From Bacteroidales bacterium (lineage in GTDB: Bacteria; Bacteroidota; Bacteroidia; Bacteroidales; F082): a stretch of 64,000 bases of DNA. The position numbers were made by a program, and so were the translations under genes. The notes beneath the pieces are model-generated. The model had not been told where the DNA came from, ran no database searches, and saw nothing but the letters and a program-made list of their open reading frames with translations. This document shows positions 33,865-44,075 of the stretch, piece after piece. The DNA lies in contig JANJXG010000023.1 in NCBI GenBank assembly GCA_024709145.1, positions 1 through 64,000 of the forward strand, given 5' to 3'. Every line of letters starts with the position of its first letter. Position 1 is the first letter of the stretch.

Positions 33865-34881
33865 TTAGCTTAAAAGTTCGTTATAGTCGCCAAGGCTTAA
33901 CTCATCAAACTGACCATTGATTTTGGCAAATTTTCCTATCATGCAGTTTTGCAATAATTTACCTTCAATTTGAGCTTCCTGTTGAATGATTGAATTTCGT
34001 ATGATACTTTGATTGATCCGGGCATTTTCGCCCACCGAAACATAAGGACCAATAACCGAATGTGTGATCACGGCACCTTTTCCGATGAAACAAGGTTCAA
34101 CAATCAGGCAGTCCTCAAGATCAGCCTGATCAGAAATCAATTCATCCATTGAGCCATCTTCCATGGCAAAAGCCAAAACCTGCCGGTTGGTATCGACTGT
34201 AGCATCTTTGTTGCCACAATCGAGCCAGGCCTCCACACTCTCGGTATGAAAGCGGGTTCCTTTTTTCATCATGTTTTGAAGTGCATCCGTAATACCATAT
34301 TCTCCACCGGTGGTAATTTTTTGATCGAGCAGGTATTGAAGTTCATTTTTGAGGTATTCACCATCCCTGAAATAATAGATTCCGATAATGGCAAGATCAG
34401 ATACCAACTCCTTTGGTTTTTCAAAAAAACCTTCGATACTGCCGTCTTCGCGAAGTTTCACCACACCAAACTGTTGCGGATTTTCAACCTGTTTTACCCA
34501 AATGGCGCCTTCTTTTTCGTCGTTGAGTGCAAAATCGGCCCTGAACAGAGTGTCGGCATAGGCTACAACCACTTTTCCATGCAAGACAGGGCTGGCACAA
34601 AGAATGGCATGTGCCGTACCCAAAGCTTCCAGCTGATAATGAATACTTGCTTTTGCGCCAATTTTCTCTGCAATAGCAATCAGCTGGTTTTCAACTTCTT
34701 TACCAAAATCTCCAATAACAAAAGCGATTTCATCAATGGGTTCGGCAATCACCTTTGCAATGTCTTCCACCAGCCGCTGAACGATTGGTTTTCCGGCAAC
34801 CGGCAAAAGGGGTTTTGGTGTGGTAAGTGTGTGTGGGCGAAGCCTTTTGCCCATTCCGGCCATTGGAATTACGATGTTCAT
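33865..34881 (-). CDS. Sugar-phosphate nucleotidyltransferase with beta-helix tail
   Basis: 338 residues. N-terminal nucleotidyltransferase fold: IVIPMAGMGKRLRPHTLTTPKPLLPVAGKP (split signature GxGxRxxPxTxxxPK), GTAHAI, VVVAYADTLF, GVVKL..GSIEGFFEKP, and W-L-D-C-G. The C-terminal ~80 residues contain hexapeptide-like repeats (FIGKGAVITHSVIGPYVSVG, IRNSIIQQ) of a left-handed beta helix. It activates a hexose-1-phosphate as NDP-sugar; which sugar cannot be told. 38 nt downstream of dut. Confidence 0.9.
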   Translation of the reverse strand: MNIVIPMAGMGKRLRPHTLTTPKPLLPVAGKPIVQRLVEDIAKVIAEPIDEIAFVIGDFGKEVENQLIAIAEKIGAKASIHYQLEALGTAHAILCASPVLHGKVVVAYADTLFRADFALNDEKEGAIWVKQVENPQQFGVVKLREDGSIEGFFEKPKELVSDLAIIGIYYFRDGEYLKNELQYLLDQKITTGGEYGITDALQNMMKKGTRFHTESVEAWLDCGNKDATVDTNRQVLAFAMEDGSMDELISDQADLEDCLIVEPCFIGKGAVITHSVIGPYVSVGENARINQSIIRNSIIQQEAQIEGKLLQNCMIGKFAKINGQFDELSLGDYNELLS

Positions 34882-34919
34882 AACGGTTTGTTTTGAAGAT
34901 TGTTGATTTGTTGGAGAAA

Positions 34920-35351
34920 TTACTTACCTGTATGACCGAATCCGCCTTCGCCGCGGCTGGTTTCGTTGAGGCTTTCCACTACTTGCCATTGGGCATTTTC
35001 ATGTTTGCTAATTACCATTTGAGCGATGCGGTCGCCATGATTGATCACAAACTCCTGATTGGACAGATTGATCAGAATCACTTTTATTTCGCCTCTGTAA
35101 TCAGCATCAATCGTTCCGGGGCTGTTCAACACAGTGATGCCATGTTTAAAAGCCAAACCACTCCGCGGCCTCACCTGGGCTTCGTAACCTACCGGCAGCT
35201 CAATGAAGAGGGCTGTTGGAATCAAAAGACGCTCAAGTGGTTTGAGCGTCAGTGGTGTATCAAGGGAAGCCTTGAGATCCATTCCGGCAGCATGTTCGGT
35301 TTCGTAAACAGGCAATTCGTTACCTGATCGGTTTACAATTTTAATCTCCAT
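34920..35351 (-). CDS. dut: dUTP diphosphatase
   Basis: 143 residues from the ATG at 35351 ([10 protein letters not shown]). All five trimeric dUTPase motifs are present: [44 protein letters not shown] and the C-terminal P-loop-like [10 protein letters not shown]. It hydrolyses dUTP to dUMP and PPi. A minus-strand TATTTTTG (35373-35380) is a fair -7 box for the operon running to 30015; no clear -33. Confidence 0.97.
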   Translation of the reverse strand: MEIKIVNRSGNELPVYETEHAAGMDLKASLDTPLTLKPLERLLIPTALFIELPVGYEAQVRPRSGLAFKHGITVLNSPGTIDADYRGEIKVILINLSNQEFVINHGDRIAQMVISKHENAQWQVVESLNETSRGEGGFGHTGK

Positions 35352-35467
35352 GGTTAATAGTCGAATACGACGCAAAAATAATGATTTATCTGCTTGCTGT
35401 GTGAAAGAGGCCAGGGCTGTTTCAATTCACTGAAAATGAATGAGGAAATACAAAAACAAATCATCGT

Positions 35468-36946
35468 TTACAAGCCTGAAGTGTTTATTCTTGAAGCTGA
35501 TTTACGCTCAATCAGGAAAACAATAATCAGAAAAACTACCAACAAAGCTGTGTTGAAGAGATACATAGAAAGAGGCTGCAAACCTTTGAAATATAACGAT
35601 ATATAGTATATTAGGAAAGCCAGGACGGTGTAAAATATCAAACGGCCGGGTTGATAAGGAACAGGATAAACACGCTGCCCCCAAACATAGGAAAGCGTCA
35701 TCATCAGGAAATAGGTAATCAAGTGTGTCCAGGCAGCCCCCAAGTAGCCATAAATGGGAACGAGCCAGAAATTGAGTCCAATGGTGATCAACGCGCCGAA
35801 GAGCGCGATAACAGCTCCGCTCAGGGTGCGGTCGGTGAGTTTATACCAGATGGCCAGGTTGTAATAAACGCCATTAAACAAATTGGCAATCAATATGATC
35901 GGAACGATGAAAAGACCATCCCTGTATGCTTCACCGATAAAATGCTTAAACACATCCAGGAAAAGTGTCACTCCCAGAAAAATGATCAGTCCGGCGATGA
36001 GAAAATAATTCATTACACGGGCAAACAAGGCTTGAGCCTGCTTTTTTTCAGCTTCGGCGAAAAAGAAAGGCTCCGCCGCATACCTGAACATTTGAATAAA
36101 TAGCGTCATCAAAACACCCAGTTTGTAATTTGCACCATAAATTCCCAGTTCGGCCATAGCGTTGGTCTTATCACTCAGCAGGTATTTTAACAGCACTTTA
36201 TCAAGCATTTCATTCACCATACCTGCCAATCCGATGATCAAAACAGGCCAGGCATACCGAAGCATGGGTTTGAGTATCTCCCACTCGATCGAAAATTTAA
36301 AGCGCCTGAAAACACTGCCCAACATCAAAAGACTTAACAGACTCGCAAGTAAATTGGCAATAAAGACCCAGACAACCAAACTTGTTTCCTGTCCTAAAAG
36401 ACTGATGGCTAAATCGCTAAAAAAGATCGGAAAGTAGATAATGGCGCAAAAATTCAAAACCAATGTAAAAGCCACATTTACAAGCCGTATGATGGCAAAT
36501 CTGCGCGCTTGGTTAAGTTTGCGAAGCATGGCAAAAGGAATGGCCGTAATTGCATCGAATGCCACTATAAAAGCAACAAGTAAAATGTATTCGCTGTTGC
36601 CGCTGTATTGCATCCAACCGGCAAACTTTTTATAAAACAGAAGGCTGAGTAAAACAAATATCCCGGTTGTGAGTAAAATGGCCGACATGGCATTGTTAAA
36701 TACCTGTTGCTTATCCCCTTTTTGGGCATACCTGAAAAAGGCCGTTTCCATTCCATAGGTGAGCAAAACCATCAGGAAGGCGATGTATGCATACAATTCG
36801 GTTATTTGCCCATAGGTTGCCTGATCATGAAAAACGCGGGTATAAACAGGCACAAGCATATAATTGAGCAGGCGGGGTACAATAGTTCCCATGCCATAAA
36901 CAACGGTTTGCCCAGCCAGGCTCTTGATGGGATTAGGGGTCTTCAT
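35468..36946 (-). CDS. Oligosaccharide flippase (Wzx/MOP superfamily)
   Basis: 492 residues, 14 hydrophobic segments, N-terminal KSLAGQTVVYGMGTIVPRLLNYMLVPVYTRVF typical (seen in short pieces) of the polysaccharide-transporter branch of the MOP superfamily, followed by YGQITELYAYIAFLMVLLTYGMETAFFRYA. It moves lipid-linked oligosaccharides across the inner membrane, e.g. for LPS or surface glycan. It overlaps the histidine kinase stop by 4 nt (ATGA), so translation is coupled; dut starts 117 nt further on. Confidence 0.92.
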   Translation of the reverse strand: MKTPNPIKSLAGQTVVYGMGTIVPRLLNYMLVPVYTRVFHDQATYGQITELYAYIAFLMVLLTYGMETAFFRYAQKGDKQQVFNNAMSAILLTTGIFVLLSLLFYKKFAGWMQYSGNSEYILLVAFIVAFDAITAIPFAMLRKLNQARRFAIIRLVNVAFTLVLNFCAIIYFPIFFSDLAISLLGQETSLVVWVFIANLLASLLSLLMLGSVFRRFKFSIEWEILKPMLRYAWPVLIIGLAGMVNEMLDKVLLKYLLSDKTNAMAELGIYGANYKLGVLMTLFIQMFRYAAEPFFFAEAEKKQAQALFARVMNYFLIAGLIIFLGVTLFLDVFKHFIGEAYRDGLFIVPIILIANLFNGVYYNLAIWYKLTDRTLSGAVIALFGALITIGLNFWLVPIYGYLGAAWTHLITYFLMMTLSYVWGQRVYPVPYQPGRLIFYTVLAFLIYYISLYFKGLQPLSMYLFNTALLVVFLIIVFLIERKSASRINTSGL

Positions 36947-39900
36947 GAATGCAAAGGTAAACGAAGATAAAAGGTAGTGCCTTTTCCGGGCGTTGTTTTG
37001 AATTCGATGCTGCCTTCAGCGGTTGTGACAAGGTTATAAACCATGGCAAGTCCAATGCCCATTCCACTGGTTTTAGTGGTAAAGTTGGGAGAAAAAACGC
37101 GACCCGACTCCGCTTCTGTCATTCCTTTTCCATTGTCGGAAAGGCTAACCAGCGCAAAATGATTCTCCAGGGTCAGGTGTATGTGAATGAGTCCGGCAGG
37201 TTTATCACCAATGGCCTGTATGCTGTTTTTAATGAGATTGGTAAACACCCGGTTCATTTGCGCCTGATCAGCCCGAATAAGGATATCCTTTTCGGCTGAA
37301 ACTTCGATTTTAAAGGTGATATTGGCATGATTGTCGAAAAGTACAACCAGATTTTTTATCAGTTGAATCAAGTTTGTTTCTCCGGTGTTGTTGGCAGGCA
37401 TTCGTGCAAAATCAGAGAAAGCAGAAGCAATGGACGATAGTGTATCTATTTGATTGATAATTGTTTCGCTCGTGTTTCTGATTTTCTGGTCGATTTCCGG
37501 ATCCTTGTCATGCCAAGCCCTGAGCAAATATTGCACACTCAGTCGCATAGGTGTCAGTGGGTTTTTTATTTCATGAGCCACTTGTTTTGCCATTTCGCGC
37601 CAAGCCGATTCGCGTTCCGATCGGGCCAATCGTTCGGCACTTTCTGCAAGTTCGTCAATCAATGCGTTGTACTGATTTACAAATTGACCAAGTTCATCCT
37701 TGCTTTTCCAACTGATTTTTTCATTCACACGGTCAATCCTGATCAAACGCATTTTTTCCTGAATCATTTGTAAAGGAACCAACAGTCGGCGCGAGAGCAG
37801 CAGAACAAAAAGGACCACGATGGCTGAAATCACCAGAAAAAGATTCAAATACGTGAGAATGAGTGAAGAAATCTCGTTACGCATTTCAGTTTCACGGGCA
37901 AAATAAGGCAGATTGATGTAAGCCAAAACTTCTCCGTTTTCGTTCTTGAATGGAATGTAGGACGAAAGATAAGCGCTTGTTCCTATCTGTTCCTCATGCA
38001 TAAAATAGAGCTTTTCATCAAATCGCAGGGCCTGATATGCCATGGGGTTTATTTGTTCAGCAATCAATTGCTGATCAAAAATATCATACCGCGATGAAGC
38101 GATAAGCCGTCCCTGAAGGTCGAAGATATTGATGTCAGAAAAGAACACCAGTGAGAATTTCAACAATAACTGATGCAGATACTCCCTGAGATCGGGTATT
38201 GAAATGTCTTCATTCTTGAGTTTATGTTCGAGTTCAATCAGGATTGATTGTGTTTTTTCAAACAGAAAATCGTCGTTTTTCTTATTGTAAACATTTGTTA
38301 TGTAATATGTTGTTGTAAAACCAATAATAATAAATGATAATAGCAGCGAGCTCAGAATCAAAACCTGAAGCTTAAACCTGAAAGTGAAATTAAATGATGA
38401 AAATAGACTCCCGTAATTGAGTAATAATAAGATCATCAAGCCGGGTACTGTCAGGAGCAGGAAAAAGAACGAAAACGGAGCAAGAGCCACTGCAAGAGAT
38501 TTTTCGCGCACACTGAGAACAATCGTTTTACCGCTTTCTGTTTGCTGAACCACATGACGATATTCGTTGAGATTGAATGCTTCCTGTGAACTTTTGTTCA
38601 GTTTTTCATAGCGTGTCGGGTATAGAAAATTTCCAAATTTGTACACAAGGATGCTATCATTGTATATTGCAAACGAATAATTGGCAAATTCCTTTGAGAT
38701 ACCTTTGCTTTCATCAATCAGCAATTCCGGATAACCGAGACCCTCGGGAATAAATTTATAATAAAATTCAATGTAAATAGATGATTGTTGCGGTGTTGGC
38801 GATGCAAAAGAATCATTGTAAGGCAAGACGGCAATGTAATACATTCCCTGAATTTCATCATCAATTAAATATAGTCCTTCCTGAGAGCTCGGTCGGGCTC
38901 TTGTCCGGATTAATTCATCAAAATAATCCGAACACAAAACACGCATATTCTGGGGTTGTACAAGCAATTGACTTGACGCATTACAAGCCGTCAGCTCAAC
39001 ATCGAAGCGTCTGTAATAATCAGTATAATAATTGTTTACGAAATAATGACGCAGTTTTTCCTCAGGAATTGTCGTTAATTCAGTTGAATCAAACAATAAG
39101 TTGGATATTTCTTTATCCTGTAATAACTGCTTTCGGGTATCAGCCCATAAAAATTCAAAAACAGGATCTTGCTCGATACTGAGTTGTCTTGCAGTAAGTT
39201 GTTGTGTTTGGGCTGTTTTTATCTGATTGGTATGATAAATAATCGCAGTTAACATCAAACTGAATATAAAAAATAAACCTAAATGAATGTCAAATTCTCC
39301 GGTGCGGGCGGATAATCGTTTTGAATAAGTTGTAAGGTGGTAAAAGAGTACCGATCCGGTAAACGCGATTAATATATATAATTGATATTCAATAATATAA
39401 ATCAGTATCGCAAAAACAGCAAGATTTATTATTGTAAGTAGAAAAAGCTCGGTTCGGGTCAAATGATAACGTCTCAATTGATCAAAACCTGCACTGATCA
39501 GAAAAATAATAGCCAAAGTAATCAAAGCTACTGAAATAAAAACTGCATAGCTCCAGGCTGTGTGTAAAAAGAATTTTGAAAAGGTCAATGGCACAGAAGT
39601 CTGGAAAAAGACACTTTCAATCCAAATAGCATGAAACAGAAAAAGGGCTAATATTCCACCAAGTAACACACCGCCCTTTATTAACAAGAATTTCCTGTTT
39701 ACTATCGGAATACTTTTTTGAATTTGTGATCTGACAACGATGGTAATGGCTAATAATGCCTGACTATGAAGAAGTAAAAATCCAAGGGAGGGGAAAATTA
39801 AACCTGAGCTGAAGGCAGATGGTTGAAACAAGCCAGAACTTACAAAAAAGAACTGTGGTCCGGATATTCTGAGTGCAAACTGGATAATCAGAATAGCCGA

Positions 39901-40653
39901 ACTGTATACAATCCATTTCCATTTCCAACGCCCAAGTCCTGTTATCTTGTTGATAATAAAGTATAAGTAAATATATAATAATACAAGAACAAGGCTTAGA
40001 AGCAAAAACAGACTAATAACATAAACTGACGGAACCGTTTCGGAATCATCACCGATAGGTTGAATGCTGAAGTATGGATTTTTTTCAGGATCTAAAACTT
40101 TAACACCCTCATCTTTGGAAGAGCTGATTTGATAACGTGAGGTAAATGACCCGTAAGCCTTGTTGAATCCAACATGAATAAACTCATTTGAATAGTTGTG
40201 ATATTCATAAATAAGGTCAAAAGAAAGTATCAGGTACTTCCCGATTTCCGTTTTTCTGAGCATGTAGACGTTACCGGAAGTGGAATCAGACAAAACCCCA
40301 TTTTTAAGGGAATCATTTAACAAATGGTCCGGGAAAAAGGTAGTATTGTTCCAGCACAACAATTGCTGCTGATGAAAAATCCTGATCGAGTGCTTTATGT
40401 CAAAGAAATCCTGGTTTATGAAAAAGTCCTTTTTTAAATTTTCCTCGTCTAAAGGATGAGTTACTACCAGAGATTGCAACTCTTTGTCGAAGTCAGCGAT
40501 CAGCAATTGTTTCGAATTTATTTTTTGCGCTAATACATCAGCAACAATATCTGCTGAGGAGCTGTATTTCAAAAGTTGTAGAAAAGCAGAATACACCATT
40601 AACAGCAAAAGGATGCTGATAAGGAAGATTTTGTCAATTCTAGGAATACGCAT
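36943..40653 (-). CDS. Very large membrane sensor histidine kinase with two periplasmic sensor regions
   Basis: 1236 residues. Layout: TM ~7-26; extracytoplasmic region ~30-200; a cluster of about eight hydrophobic helices ~205-465; second extracytoplasmic region ~470-710; TM ~715-740 and ~762-790; third extracytoplasmic region ~790-925; TM ~930-955; HAMP ~955-1008; HisKA with VAHEIKNPLTPMRLS (phospho-acceptor H1027); HATPase with N-box N1143, DNGKG 1173-1177, GMGIG 1197-1201. The NPLTPM H-box is of the NtrY type. No response regulator is encoded next to it. The 4-nt overlap with the flippase suggests joint control. Ligand unknown. Confidence 0.9.
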   Translation of the reverse strand: MRIPRIDKIFLISILLLLMVYSAFLQLLKYSSSADIVADVLAQKINSKQLLIADFDKELQSLVVTHPLDEENLKKDFFINQDFFDIKHSIRIFHQQQLLCWNNTTFFPDHLLNDSLKNGVLSDSTSGNVYMLRKTEIGKYLILSFDLIYEYHNYSNEFIHVGFNKAYGSFTSRYQISSSKDEGVKVLDPEKNPYFSIQPIGDDSETVPSVYVISLFLLLSLVLVLLYIYLYFIINKITGLGRWKWKWIVYSSAILIIQFALRISGPQFFFVSSGLFQPSAFSSGLIFPSLGFLLLHSQALLAITIVVRSQIQKSIPIVNRKFLLIKGGVLLGGILALFLFHAIWIESVFFQTSVPLTFSKFFLHTAWSYAVFISVALITLAIIFLISAGFDQLRRYHLTRTELFLLTIINLAVFAILIYIIEYQLYILIAFTGSVLFYHLTTYSKRLSARTGEFDIHLGLFFIFSLMLTAIIYHTNQIKTAQTQQLTARQLSIEQDPVFEFLWADTRKQLLQDKEISNLLFDSTELTTIPEEKLRHYFVNNYYTDYYRRFDVELTACNASSQLLVQPQNMRVLCSDYFDELIRTRARPSSQEGLYLIDDEIQGMYYIAVLPYNDSFASPTPQQSSIYIEFYYKFIPEGLGYPELLIDESKGISKEFANYSFAIYNDSILVYKFGNFLYPTRYEKLNKSSQEAFNLNEYRHVVQQTESGKTIVLSVREKSLAVALAPFSFFFLLLTVPGLMILLLLNYGSLFSSFNFTFRFKLQVLILSSLLLSFIIIGFTTTYYITNVYNKKNDDFLFEKTQSILIELEHKLKNEDISIPDLREYLHQLLLKFSLVFFSDINIFDLQGRLIASSRYDIFDQQLIAEQINPMAYQALRFDEKLYFMHEEQIGTSAYLSSYIPFKNENGEVLAYINLPYFARETEMRNEISSLILTYLNLFLVISAIVVLFVLLLSRRLLVPLQMIQEKMRLIRIDRVNEKISWKSKDELGQFVNQYNALIDELAESAERLARSERESAWREMAKQVAHEIKNPLTPMRLSVQYLLRAWHDKDPEIDQKIRNTSETIINQIDTLSSIASAFSDFARMPANNTGETNLIQLIKNLVVLFDNHANITFKIEVSAEKDILIRADQAQMNRVFTNLIKNSIQAIGDKPAGLIHIHLTLENHFALVSLSDNGKGMTEAESGRVFSPNFTTKTSGMGIGLAMVYNLVTTAEGSIEFKTTPGKGTTFYLRLPLHS

Positions 40654-40832
40654 TAGTTCTGAGACTATATAAAACTGATTTTCAGTATATTATATTCAAT
40701 AAAAAACGACTTAAAATAAAGCCTTTATAAGCACGAAAATAAAGAAAATGACCAGAACTTCCAGAAGCACCAAAACTACGTTATAAAGCTTTAAATCGAA
40801 AAATTCAACCTTGCTTTACAATGATCATTTAT

Positions 40833-41717
40833 CTATACAGCGTAAAAAATATAAACATTGCTGGAAAATTCCCTACTTTTCCTTGCTTTAATATTTGATA
40901 TCCAACCATTTATAACAAATCTGAACGGATTTATTCTTTTGTACCTATACTTTTCACTTAACATTGATACGTAATAGGCATCCCAATGAAGGGGTTCACG
41001 CTTCAAAAAACCAAATCCATGATTATTCATAAGCATTCTGATTTGGTCGAATCCAAAATGATACAAATGACGAGGCACATCAAAACCAGCCCAGTAATTA
41101 CCGTAACGTTTCGCATCATCTGAACCGATATTTGGAAGAGCGATAACTATTCTGCCCCCAGGCTTAATTAAGCGCTTGATTTGTTTACATTGTTCATTCA
41201 GTTCCTCTACATGTTCAAGAACATGCCACATAGTAATCACATCAAAAGAACTGTCAGCGATTGAATTGATCTTTTCAGGATGATAAATAAATGATTCGGT
41301 TTTCTTTTGACTAAAAGCTCTGGCCTTATCATTGGGTTCTATTCCGGATACATTCCAGAATTTACTCTTCGCATAGAATAAAAAATCACCAGACCCACAA
41401 CCAATATCGAGCACATTCCCTGCCAGTATTCCAGAAGTAGCCAATTTAAATTTATATCGGATGTTTCGCTTCTTGACCCATTCATACACCCATCCAATGA
41501 TCGACTTTTTCTTGTCGGGATGGCTGAAATATTCGGTTGAGTCATAGTATTTCGAAATCTCCGAATTTTCTGGAAAAGGATTTGTTAACAGTAAACCACA
41601 TACATTACACTGATCCACTTTAAAAACTTCTTGAGTTAGAAAAAAATCTTTGATATGTGCGTATTCAATAAATTGTTCTGCGGCACACACTGGGCAAAAT
41701 GAATGTTTTTTCATCAT
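40833..41717 (-). CDS. Class I SAM-dependent methyltransferase with N-terminal zinc ribbon
   Basis: 294 residues. CPVCAAE (C8, C11) and CNVCGL (C37, C40) form a zinc ribbon; the SAM-binding motif is NVLDIGCGSGDF (101-112), followed by DVITMWHVLEHVEE and GGRIVIALPN. This arrangement is common in methyltransferases of surface-saccharide or natural-product clusters, but this one stands alone next to mnmG. The C terminus (residues ~275-294) is weakly conserved. A parS-like palindrome (41722-41735) lies 4 nt upstream of the ATG. Substrate unknown. Confidence 0.88.
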   Translation of the reverse strand: MMKKHSFCPVCAAEQFIEYAHIKDFFLTQEVFKVDQCNVCGLLLTNPFPENSEISKYYDSTEYFSHPDKKKSIIGWVYEWVKKRNIRYKFKLATSGILAGNVLDIGCGSGDFLFYAKSKFWNVSGIEPNDKARAFSQKKTESFIYHPEKINSIADSSFDVITMWHVLEHVEELNEQCKQIKRLIKPGGRIVIALPNIGSDDAKRYGNYWAGFDVPRHLYHFGFDQIRMLMNNHGFGFLKREPLHWDAYYVSMLSEKYRYKRINPFRFVINGWISNIKARKSREFSSNVYIFYAV

Positions 41718-41721
41718 AACA

Positions 41722-41735
41722 GTTTCACGTGAAAC
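41722..41735. promoter_or_regulatory. parS-like site (ParB binding), site 1
   Basis: Perfect 14-bp palindrome GTTTCACGTGAAAC, flanked A...A; it matches 15 of 16 positions of the bacterial parS consensus (TGTTTCACGTGAAACA). It occupies the 24-nt gap between mnmG and the methyltransferase gene. Confidence 0.85.
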
Positions 41736-41741
41736 AAATTG

Positions 41742-43607
41742 CTAACGTCCTAAAAATACGGCCAATACAGAGATGTCTGAAGGAGAAATACCACTTATTC
41801 TTGAGGCCTGACCCAGGTTGGCAGGTCTAATTTTCGAAAGTTTCTCTCTGGCCTCATAAGATAAAGATTGCAAGGAGTGATAATCAAAATTATCCTTGAG
41901 TTTAACATCGTCAAGTCTTGCCAATTTATCAGCGATATCTTTCTCTTTTTGAATATATCCTTCGTATTTGGTTAATACTTCTACTGATTCCAAAACCTCA
42001 GTTTCATAGTTTGAAACATCCAAGATATTGGGATCCAGAAGTTTCAAAAGTTGGTGAATATTCAGCTGAGGCCGTAAAAGTAAAGTTGATGCTTTTTGCC
42101 GTTGCTGAATTATGCTTGTGCCAAGTTTTTCCAACAAGTCGTTTACCAAATCGGGGCTAATGCTGATGTCGTCCAATTGTTTCCTAAGCTGAAGTATTTT
42201 ACTACTTTTCTCTTTATACTTATTATATCGTTCGTGATTGGCTAATCCAATTTGGTAAGAAATTTCAGTTAGTCGGGTGTCTGCATTATCTTGTCGGAGC
42301 AAAATGCGATACTCTGCCCGACTTGTAAACATTCTATATGGTTCGTCAACACCCTTAGTAATCAAATCATCTATTAAGACACCTATGTATGCTTCTGATC
42401 TTGAAAGTATCAGAGGTTCCTTCTTACTTACTTTCAGGTGTGCATTGATACCGGCCATTAAACCCTGCGCAGCCGCCTCCTCATATCCGGTAGTACCATT
42501 AATTTGACCCGCGAAAAATAAACCTTCAACTAATTTCGTCTCAAGACTATGTTTAAGCTGTTCAGGCGGAAAATAATCATATTCTATTGCATAGCCAGGC
42601 CGAAAAATCTTTGCGTTTTCAAATCCTTCAATCTGTCTGAGTGCCTTTAACTGTACATGATCAGGTAATGATGAACTAAATCCATTCAAATAATATTCAA
42701 TAGTGTCCCAGCCTTCGGGTTCCACAAACAATTGATGTGAATCTTTACCCGAGAATCGTTCTATTTTATCCTCGATACTTGGACAATATCTTGGTCCAAT
42801 ACCTTCAATTCTACCCGAGAACATTGGACTAAGATGAAAACCTGTTCTGAGGGTCTCATGAACCCTTTTGGATGTATAAGCCATCCAGCAGCTTCTTTGT
42901 TTGGGTAAAGAAGGTTTTTCTAGAAAAGAAAAACCACTTACTTCTTCATCACCGGGTTGCTCTGTTAATTTCGAAAAATCAATTGTACGTCCATCGATAC
43001 GCACAGGGGTTCCGGTTTTCATTCGACTTGCATGAAAACCCATTCCGACAAGTTGTTCAGTTATACCTTTGCTTGCTTTATCCCCCATTCGACCACCACC
43101 AAAAGATTTCTCACCAATATGGATTAATCCATTTAAAAAAGTGCCATTGGTAAGTATTACGGTTTTGCATTCAATCTCCATTCCCATAGCCGTATATACA
43201 CCCTGTACAGTCTGATTCTTCACACTCAGGCCAACTACAGTATCTTGCCAGAAATCAAGATTAGGCGTTTGTTCAAGCATTCTGCGCCATTCCAGGGAGA
43301 AAAGCATTCTGTCGCTTTGAGCTCTCGGACTCCACATCGCAGGTCCTTTAGACTTATTCAGCATCCTGAACTGAATCATGGTTCTGTCAGTCACAATACC
43401 CGAATATCCACCCATCGCATCGATTTCCCGAACAATTTGTCCTTTAGCGATTCCACCCATTGCGGGATTGCACGACATCTGAGCAATCGTTTGTAGGTTC
43501 ATTGTAATGAGCAGAACTTTGCTACCCATATTAGCAGCAGCCGCAGCGGCCTCGGAACCGGCATGTCCGGCTCCGACAACAATAACATCGTATTTTTCGA
43601 AAAGCAT
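41742..43607 (-). CDS. mnmG: tRNA U34 carboxymethylaminomethyl-modifying enzyme MnmG (GidA)
   Basis: 621 residues from the ATG at 43607 ([17 protein letters not shown]); a GTG at 43622 lies inside the parS palindrome and is a less likely start. FAD-binding [10 protein letters not shown] at ~12-21, [103 protein letters not shown] and the C-terminal [13 protein letters not shown]. With MnmE it installs cmnm5 at U34 of tRNAs. In many bacteria gidA lies near oriC with parS sites and parAB; here a parS-like site sits on each side. Confidence 0.97.
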   Translation of the reverse strand: MLFEKYDVIVVGAGHAGSEAAAAAANMGSKVLLITMNLQTIAQMSCNPAMGGIAKGQIVREIDAMGGYSGIVTDRTMIQFRMLNKSKGPAMWSPRAQSDRMLFSLEWRRMLEQTPNLDFWQDTVVGLSVKNQTVQGVYTAMGMEIECKTVILTNGTFLNGLIHIGEKSFGGGRMGDKASKGITEQLVGMGFHASRMKTGTPVRIDGRTIDFSKLTEQPGDEEVSGFSFLEKPSLPKQRSCWMAYTSKRVHETLRTGFHLSPMFSGRIEGIGPRYCPSIEDKIERFSGKDSHQLFVEPEGWDTIEYYLNGFSSSLPDHVQLKALRQIEGFENAKIFRPGYAIEYDYFPPEQLKHSLETKLVEGLFFAGQINGTTGYEEAAAQGLMAGINAHLKVSKKEPLILSRSEAYIGVLIDDLITKGVDEPYRMFTSRAEYRILLRQDNADTRLTEISYQIGLANHERYNKYKEKSSKILQLRKQLDDISISPDLVNDLLEKLGTSIIQQRQKASTLLLRPQLNIHQLLKLLDPNILDVSNYETEVLESVEVLTKYEGYIQKEKDIADKLARLDDVKLKDNFDYHSLQSLSYEAREKLSKIRPANLGQASRISGISPSDISVLAVFLGR

Positions 43608-43615
43608 TTTAGATT

Positions 43616-43629
43616 GTTTCACGTGAAAC
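43616..43629. promoter_or_regulatory. parS-like site (ParB binding), site 2
   Basis: Second perfect GTTTCACGTGAAAC palindrome (flanks T...G, 15/16 to consensus), 8 nt upstream of the mnmG ATG and 20 nt after the ybeY stop. 1894 bp from site 1. Confidence 0.85.
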
Positions 43630-43649
43630 GGAAGTGTAAGTATTTGGTT

Positions 43650-44075
43650 TTAAAGTGTTCCGGGTCGCAAAGATAAACATAATTCCTCCTGAGAGCGCAT
43701 ATCCTGCACGTCCTGTTGCGATTTATCCATAAATCCAATCAAATGCAGTATACCGTGAATCATAACCCGATGCAGTTCGTCCATAAAATCATAACCCAAT
43801 TGCCTGGCATTATCGGTCACCCTTTCAAAACTGATATACAATTCTCCGCTAATAAAACCCGGATTTTCACTTGTGTCAAAAGTTATAATATCAGTTAGGG
43901 TATCATGTAGTAAATGAGCTAAATTCATTTCATAGAGGTAAGCATCCGAACAGAATAAAAAAAAGACCTCACCAGTCTTTTTTCCATAATATGCCGTGAC
44001 CTTATCTATCCAGTCACTAAGTCCGGAAGTAAAATCAATTTCTACCGGAATATCAAGCCATGAAACATGAATCAT
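43650..44075 (-). CDS. ybeY: rRNA maturation endoribonuclease YbeY
   Basis: 141 residues. YbeY core: LYEMNLAHLLHDTLTDIITF (LNxxYxxxDxxTDVLSF-like), GELYISFERVTDNARQLG, ELHRVMIHGILHLIGFMDKS. The zinc motif keeps HxxxH followed by G-x-x-D in place of the third His, the Bacteroidota version. It acts in 16S rRNA 3' maturation and ribosome quality control. Its ATG overlaps the stop of the upstream gene by 4 nt; mnmG follows. Confidence 0.94.
   Translation of the reverse strand: MIHVSWLDIPVEIDFTSGLSDWIDKVTAYYGKKTGEVFFLFCSDAYLYEMNLAHLLHDTLTDIITFDTSENPGFISGELYISFERVTDNARQLGYDFMDELHRVMIHGILHLIGFMDKSQQDVQDMRSQEELCLSLRPGTL

Noticed and set aside
35394-35606. 70-codon plus-strand frame between dut and the flippase
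   Set aside because: Mostly antisense to the flippase C terminus, no supporting motif or promoter.
43620-43622. GTG start for mnmG
   Set aside because: It lies inside the parS palindrome; the ATG at 43607 gives the usual MnmG N terminus.
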